Below the pieces are notes generated by a model. The model worked only from the letters and a program-made list of their open reading frames with translations, had not been told where the DNA came from and did not search any database. Positions 8,376-16,477 of a DNA stretch of 50,581 nucleotides are shown piece by piece. The first letter of the stretch is position 1, and every line of letters begins with the position of its first letter. A program made the position numbers and the translations under genes. The DNA is from an uncultured Bacilli bacterium (lineage in GTDB: Bacteria > Bacillota_I > Bacilli_A > RF39 > UBA660): assembly GCA_947625535.1 (NCBI GenBank), contig CANQOR010000008.1:1-50581 (forward strand), in the 5' to 3' direction.

Positions 8376-9121
8376 TAGCATCTTCCTCCATCTATTTTAA
8401 TAATAGCATCATTTATGTAAGTCGCTTGATCAGCTATATAGAAGATAAAATCAGCTATTTCTTCTGGTTCGGCAAAACGATTTAGTAGTATATGATTACA
8501 TTCTTCTTTAATATAATCTTCATCTAGTTCTTTATTCATTTCTGTATTAACCCATCCTGGGGCAATACTATTAACTCTTATATTAGGAGCATACTCTTTA
8601 GCAAAGTTATGAGTAAGAGAGATAACACCAGCTTTAGAAGCATCATAATCCATACTATAAGGATAGAATGAATCTATACCATTTGTTGAAGATATGTTAA
8701 CTATAGAACCGTGTCCTTGTTTTAACATAATATGACCAATATATTTACACATTAAGAAAGTTCCAATTAAGTTAGTATTTAAAATATTAGTAAAGTTTTC
8801 GGTCGTTTTATCTTCTAAGGTAGTATCGATAGCTATACCGGCATTATTAACTAAGCAATCAATATGATTAAATTCTAAAATAGTTTTGTTAATGAGTTCT
8901 TTTACTTCTAATTCATTACTTATATCTGCTTTAATAACTAAGGCTTTTATATGGTATTTAGATTCTACTTCTTCTTTTAGTGATAACGCTTCTTGTTTAC
9001 TATTTAAATAGTTAATGACAACGTTATAGTTATTTTGAGCAAATTTTCTTATGGTAGCAGCACCAATTCCCCTACTACTACCTGTTACTATAACGACTTT
9101 TTCTTTATAACTATCTTTCAT
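8375..9121 (-). CDS. Short-chain dehydrogenase/reductase (FabG-like)
   Basis: 248 residues. A classical SDR: cofactor loop TGSSRGIG near the N-terminus, NNAG in mid-protein, catalytic Ser in NISSTNG, and Tyr/Lys in YDASK, with the C-terminal GG-R-C end. The start is ATG 9121, preceded by GAGG. The 33 codons further upstream have no ribosome site and do not resemble SDR sequence. The substrate could be a 3-oxoacyl-ACP or another ketone. No fatty-acid genes are nearby, so I do not call it fabG. It is translationally coupled to the PLP lyase downstream. Confidence 0.8.
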   Translation of the reverse strand: MKDSYKEKVVIVTGSSRGIGAATIRKFAQNNYNVVINYLNSKQEALSLKEEVESKYHIKALVIKADISNELEVKELINKTILEFNHIDCLVNNAGIAIDTTLEDKTTENFTNILNTNLIGTFLMCKYIGHIMLKQGHGSIVNISSTNGIDSFYPYSMDYDASKAGVISLTHNFAKEYAPNIRVNSIAPGWVNTEMNKELDEDYIKEECNHILLNRFAEPEEIADFIFYIADQATYINDAIIKIDGGRC

Positions 9122-9148
9122 AATTAGACCTCGCTTTTCATAGCATTT

Positions 9149-9157
9149 ATTATAGCA
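9149..9157 (-). promoter_or_regulatory. Extended -10 promoter of the SDR-lyase operon
   Basis: TGCTATAAT on the minus strand, about 28 bases before the SDR start codon. Confidence 0.65.
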
Positions 9158-9172
9158 CAAGATATATTTTAA

Positions 9173-9194
9173 TGTTATAATATTTGCAGGTGAT
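9173..9194 (+). promoter_or_regulatory. Extended -10 followed by GGTGAT ribosome site
   Basis: TGTTATAAT (9173-9181) is followed after 7 bases by GGTGAT (9189-9194). The predicted transcript start is near 9188, so the message begins practically at its Shine-Dalgarno. Confidence 0.6.
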
Positions 9195-9198
9195 GGGT

Positions 9199-9411
9199 GT
9201 GGAGACATTATTGGGACCACAACAAAGACAAGAGTTCTATAATATGGGCAGAGAGTTTGCTTTTGAAGGCTTAGAAAAAGAATATTTTAAAGCTACTAGT
9301 TTGGATGAATTAGAAGCTTTTGAAGCAGGATATAATGCAGCATTAGAGACATTAAAAGAAAAGGAAAAAGATAAAACTCCAGAACAAGTTGAACCACAAA
9401 TGAAGATGTAA
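9199..9411 (+). CDS. Small hypothetical protein, probable GTG start
   Basis: 70 residues, unrecognised. A TTG at 9184 and an ATG at 9193 are also in frame. The TTG lies before the predicted transcript start and the ATG lies inside the GGTGAT ribosome site, so the GTG at 9199 (4 bases after GGTGAT) fits best. The protein is highly charged and alpha-helical, with FYNMGREFAFEGLEKEYF and an aromatic FEAGYNAALETL motif, and ends in a Lys/Glu tail. Paired 'G-x-E/A-x-x-A' helices suggest a small helical hairpin. It is monocistronic and has its own terminator. Function unknown. Confidence 0.55.
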   Translation: METLLGPQQRQEFYNMGREFAFEGLEKEYFKATSLDELEAFEAGYNAALETLKEKEKDKTPEQVEPQMKM

Positions 9412-9432
9412 GTAGTAAATACTTACTTTTTT
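9408..9432 (+). terminator. Terminator of the small hypothetical gene
   Basis: GTAAGTA pairs with TACTTAC (9408-9414 with 9420-9426), followed by six T residues. Confidence 0.75.
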
Positions 9433-11126
9433 ATTACTTCAACATATTTATGATACTTAAGTAATTCTTTAGTAAATGGTGAAATATTAGTTGAAGGACT
9501 TATGATATAAGTAATAGTTTTAGTACGAGTTAAAGCAACATAAAATAAACGTCTTTCTTCTTCATATTTGTAATAATCTTTTTGATTATTAACATATTTT
9601 AATATTTTTTCATTTTTTATTTTAGTTGGCATTCCTGTTAGGGAATCTTCGATATTAATTAGAATGACTATTTCACTTTCTAATCCTTTAGATTTATGAA
9701 TAGTTAGATAACGAAATGTTATATCTTTATATGTAAATAAATCTTCTTGTTGTGTAAATGTTTTGTCGATATACATATTTATATCTTTATTATTACGACC
9801 TAAGACCATTAGGTCTTTAATTTGTCTTTTTTTAAGAAGCTTTAAAAGGTATTTTAAAGCTTTTACTTTGTCATTTTCAAAGATTATTTTAATAGGATAT
9901 GATAAATGTTTATGGGAAATTAAATTCTTTTTTTGTTGATAAGGATTTTTCATAATAAATGAACCTGCAACATTAATTAATTCTTGAGGATTACGATATG
10001 TATTTATAATTTGAAATATTTTAGAATACTTTAGGTATTTAGTAAAATTAAGAAAGATATGTAAAGTACAACCAGTGAATCTGTATATAGATTGAAAATC
10101 ATCACCAACAGCTAAAAAGTTGGCATTAGTTAAATTAATTATTTCTTTTAATAAGTTAAATTTAGTTATAGAAGTATCTTGATATTCATCAACTATTATA
10201 TATTGCCATTTTTTATTTAAACCTTTACTTTTTAAAGTATCTAAACATTTATTAATCATATCATTAAAATCAAGAGCATTTTCTGTACTTAGTTCATTTT
10301 CATATATTAAATAAATATTTATAATAAAGAGAAGTAAAGCTTTATTTTGACGATATTCTTGATAATTTATAGTAAATTTTATTTTTTTTAAGATCTTTTT
10401 AAAATAAGATATTGGATAGTTATTAGCTTTAAATAAGTTAATGAATGTTAAGATTAGTTTTTTTAAATTAAATAAATCTTTAGAAGTATAATTAGGTCCT
10501 AATAAGAGATGAATATTTTTCATATATATTTTATTTTGGGGAACAATATTATTTAAGAAGCTATCAATTATATCTTCTAAATAATTACTAGGGGCAATGT
10601 TATATGATAAGTTATGTGATTTTAATATTTCTAATGCTAATTTATGAAATGTATAAATATCTATATTAAAGTTATAATTTTTAGCAATATTATTTTTTAA
10701 ATTAATAGTTGCATCGTTAGTAAAGGAAATACATAGGATATTAGAAGGATCTATATGACAATAATTTACTAAGTAAACTATTTTACCTATAATAGTTAGA
10801 CTTTTACCTGAACCAGCACCGGCTACTACTAAAGTAGCTTTTTCATTACTTAGAACTACTCTACTTTGATATTCATCTAAAGGATAACCATTAATATTAT
10901 TTAATAAAGTTACTTCTTTTTTCTTAGTATTAAAATAGTTTTCATTATTAATATTAATTAAGTTAGAAATATTTTTATAATCTTTAAGAAACTTAGTTTC
11001 AATTTGAGTATGTTTTTTTTGTTTTTTAATTTTTAAATATAAACTTAAATATTTATCAAGTATTATTTGTTGTTCTTCTAAATTAATATATTTATTTTGG
11101 TTAAATATAGTATAGAATTCTTTTAT
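9423..11126 (-). CDS. UvrD/Rep-type superfamily 1 DNA helicase with an AUA start
   Basis: 567 residues if translation begins at ATA 11126. The frame is open without a stop from a TAG at 11142-11144 down to 9423, yet contains no ATG, GTG or TTG before 10523. Walker A (GAGSGKS, about 103-109) lies upstream of 10523, so an ATG start there would delete the ATPase core. AGGAG sits 8 bases before the ATA. Other SF1A motifs: FTNDA, IIVDEYQDT (Walker B), GDDFQSIYRF, TYRNP, TIHKSKGLE and FYVALTRTK. It is shorter than UvrD or PcrA (~720 residues) and seems to lack large 1B/2B insertions. It should translocate 3'-5' on DNA in repair. The gene could also be an ATG-to-ATA start mutant. Confidence 0.8.
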   Translation of the reverse strand: MKEFYTIFNQNKYINLEEQQIILDKYLSLYLKIKKQKKHTQIETKFLKDYKNISNLININNENYFNTKKKEVTLLNNINGYPLDEYQSRVVLSNEKATLVVAGAGSGKSLTIIGKIVYLVNYCHIDPSNILCISFTNDATINLKNNIAKNYNFNIDIYTFHKLALEILKSHNLSYNIAPSNYLEDIIDSFLNNIVPQNKIYMKNIHLLLGPNYTSKDLFNLKKLILTFINLFKANNYPISYFKKILKKIKFTINYQEYRQNKALLLFIINIYLIYENELSTENALDFNDMINKCLDTLKSKGLNKKWQYIIVDEYQDTSITKFNLLKEIINLTNANFLAVGDDFQSIYRFTGCTLHIFLNFTKYLKYSKIFQIINTYRNPQELINVAGSFIMKNPYQQKKNLISHKHLSYPIKIIFENDKVKALKYLLKLLKKRQIKDLMVLGRNNKDINMYIDKTFTQQEDLFTYKDITFRYLTIHKSKGLESEIVILINIEDSLTGMPTKIKNEKILKYVNNQKDYYKYEEERRLFYVALTRTKTITYIISPSTNISPFTKELLKYHKYVEVIKK

Positions 11127-11205
11127 AGTTATTACTCCTATCTATTATATATTTTATAGATAAAAGGTTGTATTCCTTTAGATTTACTTATTTTTTTTAT
11201 CATGA

Positions 11206-11211
11206 TATAAT
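11206..11211 (+). promoter_or_regulatory. -10 box of the phosphoketolase promoter
   Basis: TGATATAAT (11203-11211) is an exact extended -10, 27 bases before the start codon at 11239. It shares a 112-base divergent region with the helicase gene. Confidence 0.65.
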
Positions 11212-11238
11212 TTAGAAGATAATAAAAGGAGAATGGTT

Positions 11239-13599
11239 ATGAATGAGTATGATACTAAAGAATATTTAGATAAACTAGATAAGTATTGGAATGCTGCTAA
11301 TTATTTATCTGCTTGTCAACTATATTTATTAGATAATCCTTTACTTAAGAGAAGTTTAAGAAAAGAAGATATTAAGAAGAAGATTGTTGGTCACTGGGGA
11401 ACTGTTCCAGGACAGACTTTTGTTTATACACATTTAAATAGAATAATTAATAAATATGATTTAGATATGATATATGTATCTGGTCCAGGACATGGTGGTA
11501 ATGCAGTAGTTAGTCATGTTTATTTAGAAGGTAGTTATAGTGATGTATATCCTTCAGTATCACAAGATGAATTAGGAATGAAGAAGTTATTTAAGCAATT
11601 TTCATTTCCTGGAGGTATTTCTTCACATGTTGCTCCTGAAACACCAGGTTCTATTAATGAAGGTGGAGAGTTAGGTTATTCTTTAGCGCATGCTTTTGGA
11701 GCTGTATTTGATAATCCAGAATTAATTGCTGCTGTTGTAGTTGGTGATGGTGAAGCTGAAACAGCTAGTTTAGCAACTTCATGGCAATCTAATAAATTTT
11801 TAAATCCAAAGAATGATGGTGCTGTTTTACCTATTTTACATTTAAATGGATATAAGATTAGTAACCCAACTATTTTTTCAAGAATTAGTGAAGATGAATT
11901 ATTAAGTTTCTTCCATGGTTGTGGTTGGGATCCAATTATTGTGGCTGGTGAAGATGCAAGTTATATGCATAGAGAGATGGCTAAAGCTTTAGATAAATGT
12001 GTTGAAAAGATTCAAAAAATTCAAAAGCAAGCTAGATCTGGCGCGAAATATGAAAGACCAATGTGGCCGATGATTGTGTTAAGAACACCAAAAGGATGGA
12101 CTGGTCCAAAGGTTGTTGATGGTAAACAAATAGAAGGCTCATTTAGAGCTCATCAAGTACCAATAGATATGTCACAAGATGATCACTTAGATTTATTAGA
12201 ACAATGGCTTAGAAGTTATCATCCTGAAGAGTTATTTGATGAAAATGGTAAATTAATACCTGAATTACAAGAGTTAATTCCTAAAGGCAATCGTCGTATG
12301 GGAAGTAATCCTCATGCCAATGGTGGTAAAATATTAAAAGATTTAATTCTTCCAGATTTTAGGAAATATGCTTTAGATATAACTAAACCTGGTGAAGTTG
12401 AAGCACAAGATATGATAGAATTAGGCAACTATGTTCGTGATGTCTTTATATTAAATAAAGAAAATAAGAACTTTAGAATATTTGGTCCTGATGAAACTAT
12501 GTCTAATCGTTTAAATCATAGTTTTGAAGCTGAAAATAGAAGCTGGATGGGTGAAATAAAAGATAGTGATGAATTCTTAGCACAAGACGGACGTATTATG
12601 GATGGAATGCTATCTGAAAATATGTGTGAAGGCTGGTTAGAAGGTTATATTTTAACTGGTCGTCATGGATTCTTTGCTAGTTATGAAGCATTCGTTAGAG
12701 TTATTGATTCTATGGCAAGTCAACATGCTAAATGGTTAAAGATTACTAAGCCTTTATCATGGCGCGAAGAAATAGCTTCATTAAATTATATTTTAACAAG
12801 TAACGTATGGCAACAAGATCATAATGGTTATACTCATCAAGATCCTGGTTTCTTAAATCATATTGCTACTAAGAAAGCTGATATAGTTCGTATGTATCTG
12901 CCTCCAGATACTAACTGCTTACTTTCTTGTTTTGAACACTGTATGAAAAGTAAGGAATATATTAATGTTTTAGTTACTTCTAAACATCCAAGACCTCAAT
13001 GGTTAACTATGGAACAAGCTGTTAAGCATTGTACACAAGGTTTAGGTATTTGGGACTTTGCAAGTAATGATCAAGAACATGAACCAGATTTAATAATGGT
13101 ATGTTGTGGTGAAACACCTACTTTAGAAAGTTTAGCTGCTGTATCAATATTACATGAGTATTTACCTAAATTAAAAATAAGATTTATTAATGTAGTTGAT
13201 TTATTTAAATTACAAACTAAGAGTAAACATCCTCATGGATTAAGTGATGAAGAATATGATGCTTTATTTACAAAGAAAAAACCTATTCTATTTAATTTCC
13301 ATGGATATCCTTCTTTAATTCATGAATTATTATATGAAAGATATAATCATAATATAGTAGTTAAAGGATATATAGAAGAAGGTTCTATTACTACTCCATT
13401 TGATATGAGAGTACAAAATGAAATTGATAGATATCATTTAGTAATAGAAGTATGTAAGATGGTTCCTAATTTAGGTAGTAAAGGTATATATCTAAGTAAA
13501 TTAATGAAAGAAAAACTTATAGAACATAGAGAGTTTATTCGCGAATATGGTTATGATATGCCAGAAGTAAGTGAATGGAAATGGAATAATGAAAAGTAG
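11239..13599 (+). CDS. xfp: Xylulose-5-phosphate/fructose-6-phosphate phosphoketolase
   Basis: 786 residues, the usual length of the family. The TPP-dependent enzyme splits xylulose-5-phosphate and/or fructose-6-phosphate with phosphate to acetyl-phosphate plus glyceraldehyde-3-phosphate or erythrose-4-phosphate. Signatures seen: [19 protein letters not shown] near the N-terminus, GPGHGG, the [15 protein letters not shown] block, GDGEAET for TPP/Mg binding, and [14 protein letters not shown] in the pyrimidine domain. I start at ATG 11239 because AGGAG is 7 bases upstream; the ATG two codons earlier overlaps it. The gene is monocistronic with its own terminator. It points to heterofermentative or bifid-type sugar catabolism yielding acetate and ATP. 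Dual versus single substrate use cannot be read from the sequence. Confidence 0.95.
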   Translation: MNEYDTKEYLDKLDKYWNAANYLSACQLYLLDNPLLKRSLRKEDIKKKIVGHWGTVPGQTFVYTHLNRIINKYDLDMIYVSGPGHGGNAVVSHVYLEGSYSDVYPSVSQDELGMKKLFKQFSFPGGISSHVAPETPGSINEGGELGYSLAHAFGAVFDNPELIAAVVVGDGEAETASLATSWQSNKFLNPKNDGAVLPILHLNGYKISNPTIFSRISEDELLSFFHGCGWDPIIVAGEDASYMHREMAKALDKCVEKIQKIQKQARSGAKYERPMWPMIVLRTPKGWTGPKVVDGKQIEGSFRAHQVPIDMSQDDHLDLLEQWLRSYHPEELFDENGKLIPELQELIPKGNRRMGSNPHANGGKILKDLILPDFRKYALDITKPGEVEAQDMIELGNYVRDVFILNKENKNFRIFGPDETMSNRLNHSFEAENRSWMGEIKDSDEFLAQDGRIMDGMLSENMCEGWLEGYILTGRHGFFASYEAFVRVIDSMASQHAKWLKITKPLSWREEIASLNYILTSNVWQQDHNGYTHQDPGFLNHIATKKADIVRMYLPPDTNCLLSCFEHCMKSKEYINVLVTSKHPRPQWLTMEQAVKHCTQGLGIWDFASNDQEHEPDLIMVCCGETPTLESLAAVSILHEYLPKLKIRFINVVDLFKLQTKSKHPHGLSDEEYDALFTKKKPILFNFHGYPSLIHELLYERYNHNIVVKGYIEEGSITTPFDMRVQNEIDRYHLVIEVCKMVPNLGSKGIYLSKLMKEKLIEHREFIREYGYDMPEVSEWKWNNEK

Positions 13600-13623
13600 T
13601 TATCATTGATAACTACTTTTTTT
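13594..13623. terminator. Bidirectional terminator between phosphoketolase and membrane protein
   Basis: An 11-bp perfect stem (13594-13604 with 13608-13618) has T residues on both sides and serves the two converging genes. Confidence 0.85.
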
Positions 13624-14358
13624 AGAAAATACTTTTTTAATAATAAAGTAAAGTATGATAAGAATTAAACCTATAATAATATTACTTATAATAACATTTT
13701 TAAATAACTTAATTAAACTTTGACTAATTATAATAGTTAATTCACTATTATTAATAAATAATTGTTTAAAGGAAAAAGTTAAAATTGTTAAAAGAAAACT
13801 ATTACATAATAACATAATACCTAAATTAATAATAGTTTTTATAAAACCATTTAAGATTAATAAAGAGATAATAGTAATAATTAATAAGATTATTAAAGTT
13901 ATTAAATATTTATTATTAAATAAGAATATAAGAATTTTATTAATATGGGGATTAGTTATTTTTAAAGAGTCACTTAATTCTTTATCTATTTCATAAATAA
14001 AATCTTTTATAAAAGAATGATCTATAGTAGTATTTGATTCTTTTTCATATTCTGTGTAAGCATTTTCAAAGATATTAAGTAAATCTTTGGAAGAAGGTTT
14101 TTCTTTAATAATGCCACTATTATATTTAAAATAATTAATTATTAAGGTACTATATGTTTCTTTTAACTTGTTTTGATCTATATATTTTATAAATTCATCA
14201 TTTTCTAAGTTAGTAGTTATAACTTCTGTATCAGAAAATATTATATTAGATATATTATCAACAGATAAGAATGTTCTAGTTATATAAATAGTACATAAAA
14301 CTGATATTATTAATAAAATAATTGTTTTTAAGATATAATTTATTATTTTTTTTAACAT
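13603..14358 (-). CDS. Four-TM membrane protein of unknown function
   Basis: 251 residues. A transmembrane helix (about 7-28) is followed by an extracellular acidic, Asn-rich domain (about 29-145) and three further helices (about 146-168, 171-200 and 222-244), ending in a basic cytosolic tail. This topology (one helix, external domain, helical bundle) occurs in several uncharacterised Firmicute families. I do not recognise which one, and there is no catalytic motif. GAGAAGGGA precedes the start. It converges on the phosphoketolase gene and diverges from the sirtuin gene. Confidence 0.6.
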   Translation of the reverse strand: MLKKIINYILKTIILLIISVLCTIYITRTFLSVDNISNIIFSDTEVITTNLENDEFIKYIDQNKLKETYSTLIINYFKYNSGIIKEKPSSKDLLNIFENAYTEYEKESNTTIDHSFIKDFIYEIDKELSDSLKITNPHINKILIFLFNNKYLITLIILLIITIISLLILNGFIKTIINLGIMLLCNSFLLTILTFSFKQLFINNSELTIIISQSLIKLFKNVIISNIIIGLILIILYFIIKKVFSKKSSYQ

Positions 14359-14415
14359 ATAAATCCCTTCTCTATTATTAATTATTTTATCATATCAATA
14401 TTAATTTGATAAGTA

Positions 14416-14436
14416 TGCTATAATTTAAATGGTGAT
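14416..14436 (+). promoter_or_regulatory. Fused promoter/Shine-Dalgarno module of the sirtuin gene
   Basis: TGCTATAAT (14416-14424), 6 bases, then GGTGAT (14431-14436), with the ATG at 14440. The predicted transcript start coincides with the first G of the ribosome site, giving a leader of about 9 bases. No clear -35 box is seen. Confidence 0.7.
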
Positions 14437-14439
14437 TAT

Positions 14440-15159
14440 ATGGATAAAGTAGCTTTATTACAACAATATATTGATGAAAGTAATAATATTGTTTTCTTTG
14501 GAGGTGCGGGAGTTAGTACAGAATCAGGTATTAAAGATTTTAGAAGTATAGATGGTTTATATAATGAGAAATATGATTATCCACCAGAAGTTATGTTAAG
14601 TCGTAGTTTTTTTAATGAGCATCAAGAAGAGTTTTATAAGTTTTATAAAGATAAACTTAATTGTTTAGATGTAGAACCTAATATTACGCATAAATATTTA
14701 AAGAAGTTAGAAGATACTAAGAAGTTAAAAGCTATCGTTACACAAAATATAGATGGTTTACATGAAAAAGCTGGTTCTAAGAATGTTTTATTATTACATG
14801 GTACTACTTATAAAAATCATTGTATGATGTGTGGTAAAGAATATGAAGCAAGTTATGTATTTAATAGTAGTAGTATACCTAAATGTAGTTGTGGTGGAGT
14901 TATAAAACCAGACGTTGTTTTATATGAAGAACCTTTAGATGAAGATGTTGTTAATAAAACAATAAAAGCTATTAGTGAATGTGATTTACTTATTGTAGCT
15001 GGTACTTCATTAGTCGTTTATCCGGCAGCTAGTTTTATAGGTTATTTTAAGGGCAAACACTTAGTAATAATTAATAAAGATAGTACTTCTTATGATAGAA
15101 TGGCAGATTTAGTTATTCATGATAGTTTAGGTAATATTTTTAAACAATTAAAAAGTTGA
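14440..15159 (+). CDS. cobB: Sir2-family NAD-dependent protein deacylase
   Basis: 239 residues, typical of bacterial class U/III sirtuins. It removes acyl groups from lysines using NAD, giving nicotinamide and O-acyl-ADP-ribose. Seen: the NAD loop GAGVSTESGIKDFRS (about 20-34), TQNIDGLHEKAG, the catalytic His in LLHGT, four zinc cysteines (CMMC and C-S-C), and the late GTSLVVYPA. Acetyl-phosphate from the neighbouring phosphoketolase is a known non-enzymatic protein acetyl donor, so proximity is suggestive, though the genes are separate units. The gene ends with a genuine TGA. Confidence 0.92.
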   Translation: MDKVALLQQYIDESNNIVFFGGAGVSTESGIKDFRSIDGLYNEKYDYPPEVMLSRSFFNEHQEEFYKFYKDKLNCLDVEPNITHKYLKKLEDTKKLKAIVTQNIDGLHEKAGSKNVLLLHGTTYKNHCMMCGKEYEASYVFNSSSIPKCSCGGVIKPDVVLYEEPLDEDVVNKTIKAISECDLLIVAGTSLVVYPAASFIGYFKGKHLVIINKDSTSYDRMADLVIHDSLGNIFKQLKS

Positions 15160-15175
15160 TTTATGATCAACTTTT
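15151..15175. terminator. Bidirectional terminator between sirtuin and VWA genes
   Basis: AAAAGTTGAT pairs with ATCAACTTTT (15151-15160 with 15166-15175) around a 5-base loop. The T-rich flank on both strands serves converging genes. Confidence 0.8.
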
Positions 15176-15778
15176 ATTATTTTCTTCTAAACTAGATTTC
15201 CATTCTGAACTTAGACATTCATTTTCACATAAATATTCAGAGGCCGCATTGATAGCACTAAATAATTTAGCTGTTCCTTGTTTAGTTTTACGATAATTAG
15301 AAATATTATTTGTTTTAATACCTAAAGATTCTCCTTCAGCAAAGGAATCTATGTTAGCACCAATATATAAGAATTCCCAATTAGAATGTTTAGTTATTAA
15401 TTTTTTTATTTGTTCTTTATTATATTCAACAGAAGCATTTTCTAAACCATCAGTTGTAATAACAAATAACACTTTATTATCTTTAACTTTATTTTCAATA
15501 GTAGTTATTGTTTTACCTATAGCATCAAATAAAGCAGTACATCCCCTTACATAATATTCTTTTGGAGTTAAGTTTTTTACATTTTTAACGTCTTCACGAT
15601 CAATTAATAATTCATAATTATCATCAAATAAAACAGTAGTAATATACGTTTGATGTTTATTCTTTCTTTGTTTTTCTAAGTAACCATTGTATCCACCTAT
15701 TGTGTCTTTTTCACTACCTTGCATTGAACCACTACGATCTAATAAAAATATAACGTCTAAATCTTTTAATTTTTTCAT
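15167..15778 (-). CDS. Von Willebrand factor A domain protein
   Basis: 203 residues, almost entirely one VWA domain without signal peptide or TM, so cytosolic. The MIDAS metal site is complete in outline: D-R-S-G-S (DRSGSMQG, about 13-20), a Thr in the GCTALFDAIG loop and an Asp in VITTDGLENAS. It resembles the TerY-type stand-alone VWA proteins that mediate metal-dependent protein contacts. It diverges from an HTH-like gene across a 158-base region that carries a perfect inverted repeat. A partner for the VWA domain is not evident, though the divergent gene is a candidate. Confidence 0.8.
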   Translation of the reverse strand: MKKLKDLDVIFLLDRSGSMQGSEKDTIGGYNGYLEKQRKNKHQTYITTVLFDDNYELLIDREDVKNVKNLTPKEYYVRGCTALFDAIGKTITTIENKVKDNKVLFVITTDGLENASVEYNKEQIKKLITKHSNWEFLYIGANIDSFAEGESLGIKTNNISNYRKTKQGTAKLFSAINAASEYLCENECLSSEWKSSLEENNKS

Positions 15779-15862
15779 TTCTTTTCCTTCTTTCTGCGAT
15801 AATAATACTTTAAATTTTAAAATAATTGGTCGCTTTTAAAGGGACAAATATTCTATTAATGA

Positions 15863-15899
15863 ATTAACTATTTCAATAAATTAGTATTGTATAGTTAAT
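15863..15899. repeat. Perfect 9-bp inverted repeat in the VWA/HTH divergent promoter
   Basis: ATTAACTAT (15863-15871) and ATAGTTAAT (15891-15899) are exact complements 19 bases apart. The distal arm ends nine bases before the -10 box at 15908-15913, overlapping the -35 region. It is a candidate operator, although a simple stem-loop in the leader of neither gene is expected there. Confidence 0.5.
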
Positions 15900-15904
15900 G
15901 TTTT

Positions 15905-15913
15905 TGATATAAT
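15905..15913 (+). promoter_or_regulatory. Extended -10 promoter of the HTH-like gene
   Basis: TGATATAAT, 24 bases before the start codon at 15937. GGTGAT (15928-15933) is the ribosome site. Confidence 0.65.
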
Positions 15914-15936
15914 ACAAGTATGAATTGGGTGATTAG

Positions 15937-16455
15937 ATGAAAGATAAATTACAATTATATTTAGATGAAAATTTAAATAATAAAACTTATGTAGGATTTA
16001 AAAAAGCAAGATATGAAGTAGATAGAGCTTGCTGTGTTAGTAATGCTTTATTATATGATTTAGAAGAAGAAAAAATAGGAAGTAATATAGATGATTTTAT
16101 TAAAAATAATAAAGAAGAAAATAAGTTTCAAAAATTATTATTTAAATATATAGATGAACGTGGTTTAAAAGATAGTGATGTTTATAATAAAGTACATATA
16201 GATAGAAGATTATTTTCTAAGATAAGAAGTGATAGTAATTATCATCCTAGTAAAGAAACTGTTATATTATTGGGTTTTGCTTTAGAACTAAATGAAAAAG
16301 AAATAGAAGATTTATTACTTAGTGCATCTTATTCACTTCCTAAGAATAATGTTTATGATTTAATTATTAGGTTTTGTTTTATTGAAGGTATTTATAAAAT
16401 ACAAGATATTAATGATTTATTAGAAGAATATAAATGTAAATTGTTTGCATATTAA
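15937..16455 (+). CDS. Helix-turn-helix-like protein
   Basis: 172 residues, cytosolic. The C-terminal half contains a helical block with DRRLFSKIRSDSNYHPSKET then LGFALELNEKEIEDLLLSAS. This is a pattern I associate with a Firmicute domain resembling XRE-type HTH, found after macro or sigma-like regions and often near VWA genes. I am moderately sure of that resemblance. The N-terminal ~65 residues are charged and helical with a Cys-Cys pair. It is probably DNA- or protein-binding. It is divergent from the VWA gene and could control that shared promoter region. Confidence 0.6.
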   Translation: MKDKLQLYLDENLNNKTYVGFKKARYEVDRACCVSNALLYDLEEEKIGSNIDDFIKNNKEENKFQKLLFKYIDERGLKDSDVYNKVHIDRRLFSKIRSDSNYHPSKETVILLGFALELNEKEIEDLLLSASYSLPKNNVYDLIIRFCFIEGIYKIQDINDLLEEYKCKLFAY

Positions 16456-16477
16456 AAGTAGGGTTTCCCCTACTTTT
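16454..16477. terminator. Bidirectional terminator after the HTH-like gene
   Basis: AAAAGTAGGG pairs with CCCTACTTTT (16454-16463 with 16468-16477), with T or A tracts on both sides. Confidence 0.85.

Noticed and set aside
9184..9198. TTG or ATG start of the small protein at 9184/9193
   Set aside because: TTG precedes the predicted transcript start and the ATG is inside the ribosome site.
9423..10523. Helicase as a 366-residue truncated gene or pseudogene starting at ATG 10523
   Set aside because: The frame stays open to 11126 and includes Walker A, with a ribosome site before an ATA, so the longer protein is better supported.
15157..15159. Possible use of TGA as tryptophan, as in Mycoplasma
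   Set aside because: TGA ends several complete proteins of normal length (sirtuin, PrsW), and conserved Trp positions use TGG.
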